NCBI GenBank assembly: GCA_964568975.1
Contig: CAZMSO010000007.1
Coordinates: forward strand, 33,231-97,230
Reading direction: 5' to 3'
DNA: 64,000 nucleotides
Source: CAZADA01 sp964568975
Lineage (GTDB): Bacteria; Pseudomonadota; Alphaproteobacteria; Caulobacterales; Maricaulaceae
Shown: positions 8,755-17,832 of the stretch, in pieces
How positions within the stretch are numbered: the first letter of the stretch is position 1
Layout of the letters: each line of letters opens with the position of its first letter
The notes under the pieces: generated by a model
Database searches by the model: none
The model's input: the letters and a program-made list of their open reading frames with translations, nothing else
What the model was told of the DNA's origin: nothing
Program-made: the position numbers and the translations under genes

Positions 8755-8994
8755 TCACAGCACGAAGATGATGATCATCGCCACCGCAAGGCCGAACAGG
8801 CCGGTGGCTTCCGTCAGCGCGAAGCCCAAAAGAAGATTCGGGAACTGGCCTTGCGCCGCAGAAGGATTGCGCAGCGCGCCCGACAAGAAGTTCGAGAAGA
8901 TGTTCCCGATCCCCAGCCCCGCGCCGAACAGCGCCAGCGCCGCGATGCCTGCGCCAATGGCTTTGCCGAGCGTTGCAACTTCACCTTCGCCCAT
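8755..8994 (-). CDS. atpE: F0 ATP synthase subunit c (rotor ring)
   Basis: The 79-residue hairpin protein has two membrane helices joined by the polar loop LRNPSAAQGQ, which contains the conserved RNP. The ion-carrying carboxylate is E62 in GFALTEATGLF. No Gln/Ser set typical of a sodium-binding site is obvious, so a proton-driven ring is more likely (inference). It lies between atpB and the b' gene. Confidence 0.96.
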   Translation of the reverse strand: MGEGEVATLGKAIGAGIAALALFGAGLGIGNIFSNFLSGALRNPSAAQGQFPNLLLGFALTEATGLFGLAVAMIIIFVL

Positions 8995-9064
8995 AACTCA
9001 CTCCTTCGTTGTCTGAGCGTCGTCCCGATCCCCTCGACCGGGCGGCATGCGTGAACCGTGCGCG

Positions 9065-9826
9065 TCAGTGGTGGCCGTGCACGACGTCGTTAAGATATAT
9101 CACCGTTAAGATCGCGAAGACGTAGGCCTGCAAAAAGGCGACCAAAAACTCCAGCCCCGTCACGAAGAACGCCCCAAAGAAGGGCAAGATCGCTGTCAAC
9201 ATACCGGCAAAGCCAAGCGCGCCAAGCGAGGCGACAAACCCACCGAACAATTTCAGCAAGATGTGACCCGCCAGCATGTTGGCGAACAACCGAAAGCCAA
9301 GCGTCAGAGGTCGCGCAAGGAAGGAAATGATCTCAATCGGCGTGAGGATCGCATACATCGGCCACGGCACGCCCGCCGGCGCGAAAAGGCGCAAAAACCC
9401 CAACCCCTGCTTATAAATGCCGAAAATGATCACCACCGAAATCGACACCAGGCCAAGCGTCAGCGTCACCGCGAGTTGGCTTGTGACCGTCGGAAAGATC
9501 GGGAACATGCCCATCAAGTTGCATGTCAAAATGAACATGAACAGGGTGAAGATAAACGGCAAGAACCGCAGGCCCTCAGGTCCAATCACGTCCTTAATCA
9601 TGCCCGAGACAAAGTCGTAGGCCATTTCCGCCACGACTTGCAGGCGCCCCGGCACTAAGGTCGCGCGTTGCGTTGCGAGGGACAAAAACAAAATAACCAG
9701 CCCGGATGCGGCCAGGGCGAACGCCGCGACATTCGTCAACGACAGGTCCAAACCGCCAACAGGCCCGATGGCGGCGACCTCGTGAACCTCGAATTGGCTC
9801 AGCGGACTTGACGACTTCTCAGCCAC
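9065..9826 (-). CDS. atpB: F0 ATP synthase subunit a (stator channel)
   Basis: The 253-residue membrane protein forms the proton half-channels facing the c ring. The essential arginine is R179 in LTLGFRLFANMLAGH. Other family segments include PEGLRFLPFIFTLFMFI and a C-terminal helix ending in IYLNDVVHGHH. It follows atpI after 21 bp and precedes atpE. Confidence 0.96.
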   Translation of the reverse strand: MAEKSSSPLSQFEVHEVAAIGPVGGLDLSLTNVAAFALAASGLVILFLSLATQRATLVPGRLQVVAEMAYDFVSGMIKDVIGPEGLRFLPFIFTLFMFILTCNLMGMFPIFPTVTSQLAVTLTLGLVSISVVIIFGIYKQGLGFLRLFAPAGVPWPMYAILTPIEIISFLARPLTLGFRLFANMLAGHILLKLFGGFVASLGALGFAGMLTAILPFFGAFFVTGLEFLVAFLQAYVFAILTVIYLNDVVHGHH

Positions 9827-9847
9827 ACTCGCGCCCCATGCTTACAC

Positions 9848-10204
9848 TCACTGCGTCTGCTCTTCATCGGCCGGCGGCGACGCCTCCACCGCCGCATCGG
9901 CCTGCATAGCGCGCGCTGCCCGCACCACACTGCGCACGCCCGCGGCGAAACCAAAAGCGAGACCGCCGAGGATGAACCACAACGTCCCACCCACCAGACG
10001 CGACAGGCCGTAGCCCAATCCCACGCCCACGAACACCGCCGCCAACAGCTCGCCGGAGAGCTTCAGCGCCGCGCCCACACCCGCCGCCGCGGGCGCGCGT
10101 GCGGTCTGCGCCGCAGTGCGCGCAGCAAGCTTCGCCTCCAGCTTGCCCTGAAGGGCGGCGCGGCGGCGCTCCAACGCGCTCAACTCAGGCTCGGGACGGG
10201 TCAT
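9848..10204 (-). CDS. atpI: ATP synthase assembly protein I (AtpI/AtpZ-like)
   Basis: The 118-residue product has an Ala/Arg-rich cytosolic N-terminus and two membrane helices separated by a short loop (ELLAAVFVGVGLGYGL, then GGTLWFILGGLAFGFAAG). This matches the small AtpI protein encoded first in many F0 operons, which helps c-ring assembly. It is the first gene of the minus-strand cluster. The 156 bp upstream of it, before the DsbA-like gene, probably contains the operon promoter, but I could not identify it confidently. Confidence 0.88.
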   Translation of the reverse strand: MTRPEPELSALERRRAALQGKLEAKLAARTAAQTARAPAAAGVGAALKLSGELLAAVFVGVGLGYGLSRLVGGTLWFILGGLAFGFAAGVRSVVRAARAMQADAAVEASPPADEEQTQ

Positions 10205-10360
10205 CGGCGGTCGAACGACCCCCGCACGTCAGACATCGCGGTGCTAATGACGCCCTGCAGCAAAGTCAAGCGGGGGTGATACACCGCCGACGGCGCGGCC
10301 CCGAGGCCTTTCACCTACCGTCGACTGGGGGGTTGTCGCCATGGTGGTCTTAACAGTCTC

Positions 10361-11218
10361 CTAATTCTCGCCCGCCGCCTCAGCAGCCTCAGGCGCGTCG
10401 CCGGCGGGCGGCGCTCCATCGGCGCTGGCGTCCGCTGCAGCGTCGCCCGGTGCGGCCGCCGGAGTCGTCTCAGCGGCGGGCGTGGACGCATTATCGGGCG
10501 CGGGCGGGGGCGCGGGCGCGTCGAGATACGCCGCCATCGCGTCTTCAAACTGCTCGATCGTGCGCAGGCCCGGCGTCAATTGGCCGTTGATCAAAAAGCT
10601 CGGCGTGCCGGTGATGTTGTGTTCAGCGCTGGCGCGTTCAGCGCTGTCATAAACGGCGTTAATCATCGCCTCGTCGCCCAAACACGCGTTGAATTGGTCT
10701 TCGCTGAGCCCGGCGTTGCGCGCGATGCTGACATACAAATCCCGCTGCGTGCCGGCCTGAAGGGCGCGGAAGATGGCTTCTTGGCGGTCGAACAGCACGT
10801 CGATCACATCGAAATAGCGGTCTCGTCCCGCGCACCGGGCCAGCACGAAGCCGGCGACGGCGAGGTTAGCCGGCGGCGTCGGCAGCTCGCGAAAAATGAA
10901 TCGGACTTTGCCGGTCTCGATATAGCGACTTTTCAGCTCTTTAAATGTCGTGCGGTGGAAGGTCGCGCAATGGCTGCACGTGACGGAGGCGTATTCGACA
11001 ATCGTCACAGGCGCATTGGGGTCGCCAATGGCGAAATCGCCGGGCTCCTCGCCGCCGTCGCGGGCTGAGGCGCCGCCGCCGCGCCCGCAAGCGGCCGCAA
11101 GGCCCGCGAGCGCGCCTGCTCCCGCCAGCGTCAGCGCGCGACGCCGGCTGGCGCGCCAACGCGCCTCAAAGCGGGCGACCGTTACGCCGTCGGCGGCGGC
11201 GTTAAGCATGTCGGCCAT
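10361..11218 (-). CDS. DsbA-family thioredoxin-like lipoprotein
   Basis: The 285-residue product has a twin-arginine-like leader (RRRALTLAGAGALAG) ending in the lipobox-like LAAAC with C44. A DsbA/Thioredoxin_4 domain follows, with active site C81-S-H-C84 and the cis-proline region ITGTPSFLING. The last 50 or so residues are Ala/Pro/Asp-rich and low complexity. It probably forms or isomerises disulfides in the periplasm. AAGGAG precedes the start, and the DUF721 gene ends 4 bp upstream, so the two are an operon. Whether it is exported by Tat or Sec is not settled by the sequence. Confidence 0.9.
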   Translation of the reverse strand: MADMLNAAADGVTVARFEARWRASRRRALTLAGAGALAGLAAACGRGGGASARDGGEEPGDFAIGDPNAPVTIVEYASVTCSHCATFHRTTFKELKSRYIETGKVRFIFRELPTPPANLAVAGFVLARCAGRDRYFDVIDVLFDRQEAIFRALQAGTQRDLYVSIARNAGLSEDQFNACLGDEAMINAVYDSAERASAEHNITGTPSFLINGQLTPGLRTIEQFEDAMAAYLDAPAPPPAPDNASTPAAETTPAAAPGDAAADASADGAPPAGDAPEAAEAAGEN

Positions 11219-11222
11219 AATC

Positions 11223-11765
11223 TCATCTCCTTGCGACCTCGGCCGCGACGCTGGCGCGGCCCAGCTCCCTCAACGCTGACTTCAACTCCGGATCGCGCAC
11301 CGGCTCAAGGGCGCGCTCCAATTTTCGAACAGCGCGCAACGGCGCAACGACCGCCGCAGCCCGCTCTGCGCGCGCGGTTTGCGTCGCCGCCAAGGGACGC
11401 AGCGCCACGCGCCCCGCCACCACGCGCCCGCAGGAGGCGTTGACGCGCTCAAGCACGCGCGCGCTGTCGGCCTCAATCAACACCGCCGCCGCACCAACGG
11501 CCGCCACATGCAGCACGCCGTCGCGTCCGCGCCCGCTGAGCCGCTCAGCGTGGGAGAGCGCGGCCAGCCGCGGTCCCACAATCTCGGCCCAATGGCGGGC
11601 GATGTGACGCGCCATCGCCCCTTGACCCGATGCCGCGTCCGGTGATTGAGCGAAACGCTTATGGTGAGCGGCCATCAACGCCTTGAGCGCGAAGCCGGCG
11701 GTCGGCGCCGGTCGTCGCGCTCGCCGCGCCCGCAGCGGTGGTTCTGGTGACGTCGGGCGGGCCAT
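11223..11765 (-). CDS. DUF721 / DciA-like protein
   Basis: The 180-residue product carries a DUF721 region (HWAEIVGPRLAALSHAERL and DGVLHVAAVGAAAVLIEAD). DciA, the founding member, helps load the replicative helicase DnaB in bacteria lacking DnaC. The ATG at 11765 is preceded by TGAGGAC; an upstream in-frame start would add 26 unlikely residues. It is divergent from mutY, with 116 bp between, and is followed by the DsbA-like gene after 4 bp. Confidence 0.85.
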   Translation of the reverse strand: MARPTSPEPPLRARRARRPAPTAGFALKALMAAHHKRFAQSPDAASGQGAMARHIARHWAEIVGPRLAALSHAERLSGRGRDGVLHVAAVGAAAVLIEADSARVLERVNASCGRVVAGRVALRPLAATQTARAERAAAVVAPLRAVRKLERALEPVRDPELKSALRELGRASVAAEVARR

Positions 11766-11881
11766 GGCGCGTCTTGTCCTCAGCACACGGGAATCAGCAA
11801 AGGACGCGACCGTCGCGCCCTGCTCACAGCGTTGGCATCGCACGTCTGGACACGCGCGTGCAAATCGTATGAACCGACGCC

Positions 11882-13021
11882 ATGTCGCCCCCCGCCGACA
11901 CTGATCGTCCGCCCACCGCGCGGCGGCCCTCCCGCGCTGTCCGTCGGATGCGCGCGCGTTTGCTCGCGTGGTATGACGCGGGAGGCCGCGCTTTGCCCTG
12001 GCGCATACGCCCGGAAGATCGGGCCGCGGGAGTCGCGGCGGACCCCTATCGGGTGTGGCTGTCGGAGATCATGCTCCAGCAAACCACCGTGGCCGCCGCG
12101 ACGCCCTATTTCCACAAATTCTTAGACCGCTTTCCGACAGTCCACGCCCTTGCGGCCGCGCCGTTAGAGGCGGTGCTCGAAGCGTGGGCGGGGCTCGGCT
12201 ATTACGCGCGCGCGCGGAACCTCCACGCCTGCGCCCAGGCTGTCGCGGCCGCGGGCGGCCAGTTTCCCGACACCGAAGACGGGTTGCGCGCGCTGCCGGG
12301 CGTCGGCGCTTACACAGCCGCGGCCGTGGCGGCGGTGTGCTTTGACCGGCCCACGAATGTCGTGGACGGCAATGTCGAGCGCGTGATGGCGCGCGTGCAC
12401 GCAGTGGAGGCGCCGTTGCCGGGGGCCAAGCCGCTGTTGCGGGATCTGGCCGCGCCTTTGGCCGACCCCGAGCGCCCCGGCGATTACGCCCAAGCCCTTA
12501 TGGATTTGGGCGCGACGGTGTGCACGCCGCGCACGCCGCGATGTGGCGACTGCCCGTGGACGGAGGCGTGCGCCGCCCACGCCCAGGGGGCGGAGGCGAC
12601 ATACCCGCGCAAGACGCCGAAAAAGCCGAAGCCCGCGCGCCATGGCGCAGCGTTTGTGCTGGTGCGCGGCGGGGCGGTCTGGCTGCGCCGTCGCCCAACG
12701 GAGGGTCTCTTAGGCGCGATGGCCGAGCCGCCGGGCGCGCCCTGGCGCGAGACGCCGTGGACGCTGGAAGAGGCGCGCGCCCACGCCCCTTGCGCGACGC
12801 CTTGGCGCGAGGCGGGCGCCGTGCGCCATGTGTTCAGCCATTTCGCGTTGACGTTGCCCGTCTGGCGCGGCGCAGCGCCTGCTGATTTTGACGGCGCAGG
12901 CGGTTGGTGGGCGGCGACGGACCGGCTGGAGGAGGCGGGGTTGCCCAGCGTCATGGTGAAAGCGGTCCGCGCGGGCCTTAAGGTCGACGCGGCGCGCGCG
13001 CCCGCGTCCGCCGGCGTTTAG
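11882..13021 (+). CDS. mutY: A/G-specific adenine glycosylase
   Basis: MutY removes adenine mispaired with 8-oxoguanine. The 379-residue product has the catalytic glutamate E62 in LSEIMLQQT, a helix-hairpin-helix LPGVGAYTAAAV, and D162 in VVDGNVERV. The 4Fe-4S ligands are C214, C221, C224 and C230 with the expected 6-2-5 spacing. A C-terminal NUDIX-like domain for 8-oxoG recognition follows (VRHVFSHFALTLPVW). It is divergent from the DUF721 gene and its stop overlaps the convergent VOC remnant. Confidence 0.96.
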   Translation: MSPPADTDRPPTARRPSRAVRRMRARLLAWYDAGGRALPWRIRPEDRAAGVAADPYRVWLSEIMLQQTTVAAATPYFHKFLDRFPTVHALAAAPLEAVLEAWAGLGYYARARNLHACAQAVAAAGGQFPDTEDGLRALPGVGAYTAAAVAAVCFDRPTNVVDGNVERVMARVHAVEAPLPGAKPLLRDLAAPLADPERPGDYAQALMDLGATVCTPRTPRCGDCPWTEACAAHAQGAEATYPRKTPKKPKPARHGAAFVLVRGGAVWLRRRPTEGLLGAMAEPPGAPWRETPWTLEEARAHAPCATPWREAGAVRHVFSHFALTLPVWRGAAPADFDGAGGWWAATDRLEEAGLPSVMVKAVRAGLKVDAARAPASAGV

Positions 13022-13433
13022 GCGTCGTCGCCCTGAGCGCCCCCAGCCTCCCCTGCGCCCATCGAGGCCGGCCGCCACAATTCAATTTTGCGGCCGTCGG
13101 GATCCATCACCCAGCCAAAGTCGCCATACTCCAAGCGCTGGATGTCCCCGACAGTCTCAGCGCCGGCCGCACGCGCCCGGCCTCCACGTCATCGACGATG
13201 AAGTTGATCATGACATCGAAACCCGAGGGCGCGAAGTAATCCGTGTCGGCCTGGAACGCCGACCAAATCGTGCGCGCGCCCGGGCCAAACGCGGCGTCGG
13301 TTTCTGAGTGAATAAAATGGGCCACACCGCTGTCATCCAACGTGACGCCCAGCGCCTCTTGGTACCAATGTGCGAGCGCTTTGGGGTCTTTGGTCTTTAT
13401 GAACACGCCGCCCAGGCCGATCACTGTCGCCAT
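13018..13433 (-). pseudogene. VOC/glyoxalase-like gene with a single-base frameshift
   Basis: The frame starting at ATG 13433 encodes a good N-terminal VOC domain (GGVFIKTKDPKALAHWYQEA) through NFIVDDVEAG, then turns into unrelated sequence and stops at 13107. From about 13180 downward a second frame restores the family: AAGAETVGDIQRLEYGDFGW, then VMDPDGRKIELWRP, ending at a TAA at 13018-13020. One extra C in the short C run of the coding strand (positions 13179-13182) would fuse the two into a normal protein of about 138 residues. It is a real one-base deletion or a homopolymer error. If an error, this is an intact metal-dependent VOC enzyme of unknown substrate. Confidence 0.8.
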
Positions 13434-13510
13434 GCCATCGTCTCCTTGTGTTGCGTGCGACAGACGTTAGCGGAACCGGCGGCGCAGAGACATGGCGGGG
13501 AGCGGTTGTT

Positions 13511-14047
13511 GTGAGCACTGACGGCGTCACCGTTGCGATGATTGCTGCGCGCGCCCGCAACGGCGTCATTGGGCGCGATGGCGGCTTGCCTTGGCGGTTG
13601 GCGTCGGATCTTGCGTGGTTTAAGCGCGCGACGCTCGGCAAGCCGATCATCATGGGCCGCAAGCAATGGCGCTCTTTGCCGCGGGCTTTGCCGGGCCGCG
13701 TGAACCTTGTGTTGAGCACAGATCGCGCGTTTCGCGCGGAAGGCGCAGAAACCTTCACAAGCCTTGAGGCGGCGCTGCGGCGGGGGCGGGCGCTCGCTGA
13801 GGCGTCGGGTGCTGACGAGATTATGATTATCGGCGGCGGGGTGGTGTATCGCGCCGCCGCGCCTTATGCGGGCCGGCTTTATTTGACTGAGATTGATGCG
13901 GATGTGGCGGGCGACGTGGTGTTTCCGCCGCTTGATGAGAGCGCTTGGCGCGAGGTCGCCCGTGACCCCCGCGAGGCCGGACCGCGCGATGAGTATCCCT
14001 ATGTCATCCGCACTCTGGAGCGCGTCGGCCCTGCGTTGGCGTTTTGA
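13511..14047 (+). CDS. folA: Dihydrofolate reductase
   Basis: The enzyme reduces dihydrofolate to tetrahydrofolate with NADPH. The 178-residue product has the signature NGVIGRDGGLPWRLASDLAWF with the active-site acid in ASDLAWFK, then IIMGRKQW and EIMIIGGGVVY. The family usually reads GRKTWES at the second site; here it is GRKQWRS, a mild variation. The GTG at 13511 follows GGGGAG by 8 bases; an upstream in-frame start would add 21 unrelated residues. No thyA is next to it, which is unusual compared with many alphaproteobacteria. Confidence 0.95.
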   Translation: MSTDGVTVAMIAARARNGVIGRDGGLPWRLASDLAWFKRATLGKPIIMGRKQWRSLPRALPGRVNLVLSTDRAFRAEGAETFTSLEAALRRGRALAEASGADEIMIIGGGVVYRAAAPYAGRLYLTEIDADVAGDVVFPPLDESAWREVARDPREAGPRDEYPYVIRTLERVGPALAF

Positions 14048-14103
14048 CCGCGGGCCCCGGCCTTCGCGACGACGCGCCCGAGAGCGGTCTATCGCACGCG
14101 GCG

Positions 14104-15000
14104 TCAGAGCGGCAACACCGCGCGCCGCTGGGGGTTGTGGGCGTCGAGCCAGCGGTCGGCTTCCGCCGTCAGCCAGCGGCCGAAACCGTCCAGCAACTGT
14201 AACAGCTCAAAGGCTGAGCCTGGCGGACAGCGCGCAAAAGCGGCGGCCGTCGCCGCATCGGCGGCCCGGGCGGGGTAGCTCAGCGCAAACAAATCACGCT
14301 GGAGATCAAGATCTTCTGTGTAGACGCCCTCAAACGGCATCACGAGCGCAAACGCCGCCGACAGCATAAAGCGGCTGATCATGCGCGCTTCGCGGCGCAC
14401 ATGGGTTTCTTCGTCAGACAAAGCCAAGCGCCCCGCCGCCTCCGCAATCCGCCGGCGGGCGGGGAAAATCGCGTGGTTCGAGACCGCCGCCGACAGACGC
14501 TGGGGCGCGATGTGGCGCGTTAAATCGCGGCCATAAACGCACGCGGAGCTGACGCCGAGCCGAAAGCGGTCGGCGGAAAACACTTGGCCGGCGGGAAACA
14601 CATCCCGCCACGGCTTAAGGCCAAGCGTCACCGGCTCCTGATCGCCAAAGCGCGCCTCGAGCGCATCCGCCGCCGCTGCGAGCCACAGCGGCGGGGCGGC
14701 CTCGCGATCATGGTCGCCGCTGGCGAGCACAAGGCCGCGGGCGTGTTCTTTGGCGGTCATGCGCAACAGCGCGGTCATTTCAAAGGGGCCGGGCCGCCCC
14801 CGCGCCGCGGAGCCGACAATGTAGACGCTGTGTAAATCCACGCCGAGCTGGGTGCTGCACACCTGGGCGGTCCACAAAGCGGCGTCGCGCGCCGCCGCGC
14901 TCACCCGGTTCAGGTCGCCCGCGTTTTGTGCGCGCCCGTACCGATCAAGCGGCCAGAGTTCGCCACGCGGCGCGCTGGGATTGACGTCTTGTCGTTTCAT
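14104..15000 (-). CDS. Nucleotidyltransferase-like protein lacking the catalytic acids
   Basis: The 298-residue product has the start of a polymerase-beta-type nucleotidyltransferase fold (VYIVGSAARGRPGPFEM). In active members the GS(x)ARG segment is followed by S-D-x-D; here it reads F-E-M-T, so the metal-binding acid pair is not seen. The remaining 220 residues form a mostly helical region without a motif I recognise. The ATG at 15000 follows AAAGGACGG; a longer frame has no ribosome site. It stands alone, convergent to folA. It could be an inactive regulatory paralogue. Confidence 0.65.
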   Translation of the reverse strand: MKRQDVNPSAPRGELWPLDRYGRAQNAGDLNRVSAAARDAALWTAQVCSTQLGVDLHSVYIVGSAARGRPGPFEMTALLRMTAKEHARGLVLASGDHDREAAPPLWLAAAADALEARFGDQEPVTLGLKPWRDVFPAGQVFSADRFRLGVSSACVYGRDLTRHIAPQRLSAAVSNHAIFPARRRIAEAAGRLALSDEETHVRREARMISRFMLSAAFALVMPFEGVYTEDLDLQRDLFALSYPARAADAATAAAFARCPPGSAFELLQLLDGFGRWLTAEADRWLDAHNPQRRAVLPL

Positions 15001-15176
15001 CACGGACCGTCCTTTCCCTACGGTCGTCGACACCCCCGCACGCTGACGCTAACAACCACGCCCCGCCGCCAAAGACGACGCGGTCAAGGGTGCGCGTGAT
15101 CGGCCCTGACCGCAAGCCGCCGAATGGCGCAGGCGCGTGATCGGCCGCAGACAGCGCCGCGCGCGCGCCCCATGGC

Positions 15177-15216
15177 TCAGTCGCGGAGGCTCACCCTCAG
15201 TCGCGGAGGCTCACCC
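15177..15216. repeat. 20-bp exact tandem duplication at the mrp stop codon
   Basis: The unit TCAGTCGCGGAGGCTCACCC occurs twice without a gap, at 15177-15196 and 15197-15216. The second copy contains the reversed stop codon of mrp, so the duplication adds a second copy just downstream of the coding end without changing the protein. Confidence 0.85.
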
Positions 15217-16490
15217 AGTGAAGCGCACACGCGGCGGCGTGCGCGCCGGCCCCGCCGCCAGGCCCGCCCACACCGCCTGGGCGAGCCCCGCAAACGCGCG
15301 CCCAAGAGTGGACTCTGGCGCCGTCGCCGCCGGCGGCGTGCCCGCGTCGGACAGAGACGCAAGCGTGGGATCAAGTGGAATGGCGCCGAGGAACGGGGCG
15401 TTCAACGCCGCCGCAGCATCTTTGGCGCCGCCTTCGCCGAAGGGCGCGAAGCGCGCGCCGCTCTGCGGGTCAGTGAACGCAGACATGTTCTCCACCACGC
15501 CCAGCAGAGGCACGTGCGTGCGGGCGAACATCGCAGCGCCGCGCCGGACGTCGGCGAGCGCAAGCTCCTGGGGGGTGGACACAATCAGGGCCGCTGAGAG
15601 CGGCGCGCGCTGCACCAGCGTCAGCTGGGCGTCGCCTGTGCCGGGCGGGAGGTCGGCGACCAACACGTCCAAGGGAGCCCAAGCGACGTCGGCAAGCAAT
15701 TGGGACAGCGCGCTCATCACGATCGGGCCGCGCCAGATCATGGGCGCGTCCGCCTCCACCAAAAAACCCATGGACATGACTTTGACCCCGAAGGCTTCCG
15801 GCGGAACGAGCTTGCCATCCGCACCGGCCTTGGGGTCAGCGTCCGTGAGCCCCATCAGAATCGGAGCCGACGGCCCGTAGATATCAGCATCAATCAGGCC
15901 GACGCGCCGACCCTGGACCGCCAGCGCGCAGGCGAGATTGGCCGCGACGGTGGACTTGCCTACGCCGCCCTTGCCGCTGGCGACGGCCAGCATGTGCGTC
16001 ACGCCCGGCAAAGCGAGCGCGCGCGCGGCTCCCGGCGCGGGCGGCGCGGATTGAGCCGCCGCCGCAGGCGACAGCCGCACGCCGCGGGGCGCGCGCNNNN
16101 NNNNNNNNNNNNNNNNNNNNNNNNNNNNNNNNNNNNNNNNNNNNNNNNNNNNNNNNNNNNNNNNNNNNNNNNNNNNNNNNNNNNNNNNNNNNNNNNGGGC
16201 GCGCGCGGCGCCTCGGCAGCGGCCGACTGAGCGTGGGCGGTGAGCACGGCGGTCACGCGCGCGACGCCCGGCAGCGCGCGCACAGCCGCCTCGCACGCTG
16301 CGCGCAACGGCTCCAGGGAGGCGGCGTCGCGGGGGGCGCCGTCATCGGGCGCCTCCACGACAAAGCCCACATGATCGCCGCGCACTGTCAGCCCGCGCAC
16401 CACCCCAAGATCCGTCGCGGAACGGCCCGTTATGGGGTCGCGCACTTGGGCCAGGGCGTCGCGCACCGCGTTTTCTGTGAGGTTGGGCAT
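15211..16490 (-). CDS. mrp: Mrp/ApbC family iron-sulfur carrier ATPase (interrupted by an assembly gap)
   Basis: The N-terminal part (16490 down to the gap) is a MIP18/DUF59 domain (RDALAQVRDPITGR). The C-terminal part has the deviant Walker A GKGGVGKST, the DADIYGPSAP segment, PPGTGDAQLTL and VENMSAF, all typical of Mrp NBP35-like ATPases that carry Fe-S clusters to apoproteins. A 100-N placeholder at 16097-16196 sits in the Ala/Pro-rich linker between the domains. The two halves are in different frames across it, so the true gap length is not 100. I treat it as one intact gene. It is divergent from hflK. Confidence 0.88.
16097..16196. other. Assembly gap (100 N) inside mrp
   Basis: The gap is a placeholder of exactly 100 N. 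The left flank ends GGGGCGCGCGC and the right flank begins GGGCGCGCGCGGC, so both ends share the same GC-only repeat. The coding frame of mrp does not continue across 100 bases, so the number is arbitrary. Confidence 0.97.
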
Positions 16491-16639
16491 AGATTTCTCA
16501 CGGTTCTTGGGCCAGTTGATCGCACTTCAACGACACCCACATTAGAGGCTCAGCCCGCATCGGACTTCACCCTTGTGAGCGCGACGACGCCGCCCACACA
16601 CTCTCCACGACGACACACGCATGAGGTTGAGAGACGCGC

Positions 16640-17824
16640 ATGCCTTGGAATGATCAATCAAACGGCGGTCCTTGGGGCGGTCAAGGCGGGCGCGGCGGCC
16701 CGTGGGGCCAAGGTCAGCGCGGCGGTGGTCCGCGCGGTCCCGGTCAGCAGCCGCCGGACCTGGAGGATGTGATCCGTCAAGTGCAAAACCGCATGCGCGG
16801 GATGTTTGGCGGCGGCAAGGGCGGCGGCGGCGGGTTTGCGCCCGTGGCGCTTGTGATCGCTTTGGCGTTGATCGCCTGGGTGATGTGGCCGGGTTCGGGC
16901 TGGTATGTCGTGCAGCCGAACCAAGTGGGCGTGGTGTTGCGCTTCGGGAAGTTCCACCGTGAAGATCCCAACGGCTTGCATCTGAAGCTGCCTTATCCGA
17001 TTGAGCGGGCGGAGACGCCGACCGCCCAAGAAAGCCGCTCGACCCCCATTGACGGCTCCAGCGCGGTGCGCCGCGGGCGCACGGGACCGTCGTCGCCGGA
17101 CACGCTGATGCTCACGGGCGACGGCAACATCGTCGATTTGCAATTCACTGTGCAGTGGGAGATCGGCGACCGCCCGGGCGACGTTGCGAATTACCTCTTT
17201 GAGATCGATGAGCCGGAGCAGGCGCTGATTTCGGTGTCGGAAAGCGCCATGCGCGAAGTCATCGGCCAAACGCCGCTTCAGCCGATCTTGGCGAATGAAA
17301 TTGGCGACATCCGTCGTCAAGTCCAGGCGTTGATCCAAGACACGCTTGATGAATACAAATCCGGCATTCAGATCCGCAACGTGATTATTGAACGCCCGAC
17401 CTTGCCCAGTGCGGAAAACCAGGCTGATCGCGGCAATGTCGAGCGCGATCCGCTGGCGGCGTTCCGCGACGTTGAAAACGCCGAGCAAGAACGCCAGCGC
17501 TCCATTGAGGACGCCCGCGCCTACGCCAACCGGGTCGTGCCGGTGGCCCGCGGGGAGGCCGAGCAGATTATTCAGCGCGCGAACGCTTATCGCGACTCCG
17601 TGATTGCAGAGGCCGCCGGTCAAGCGGAGCGTTTCCGCCTCGTCTATGAGCAGTACCGCCTGGCGCCGGAAGTGACGCGCCAGCGGATGTTCCTGGAAAC
17701 CTTGGAAAAAGTTCTCGGCCGCTCCGAAAAAGTGATCCTGGACGACCAAGGCGGGCAGGGCGTGGTGCCTTACCTGCCGCTTAATGAACTCAATCGCCGC
17801 CCCGCCGGCGGCTCGAACCGATAG
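16640..17824 (+). CDS. hflK: FtsH protease modulator HflK
   Basis: HflK and HflC form a membrane-bound SPFH complex that surrounds the FtsH protease. The 394-residue product has the Gly-rich N-terminus typical of HflK, one membrane segment (about residues 66-86), and an SPFH/Band 7 domain starting YVVQPNQVGVVLRFGKF. A long charged helical tail with AYANRVVPVARGEAEQ follows. The gene is 8 bp upstream of hflC. Confidence 0.96.
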   Translation: MPWNDQSNGGPWGGQGGRGGPWGQGQRGGGPRGPGQQPPDLEDVIRQVQNRMRGMFGGGKGGGGGFAPVALVIALALIAWVMWPGSGWYVVQPNQVGVVLRFGKFHREDPNGLHLKLPYPIERAETPTAQESRSTPIDGSSAVRRGRTGPSSPDTLMLTGDGNIVDLQFTVQWEIGDRPGDVANYLFEIDEPEQALISVSESAMREVIGQTPLQPILANEIGDIRRQVQALIQDTLDEYKSGIQIRNVIIERPTLPSAENQADRGNVERDPLAAFRDVENAEQERQRSIEDARAYANRVVPVARGEAEQIIQRANAYRDSVIAEAAGQAERFRLVYEQYRLAPEVTRQRMFLETLEKVLGRSEKVILDDQGGQGVVPYLPLNELNRRPAGGSNR

Positions 17825-17832
17825 GGGCGGCC

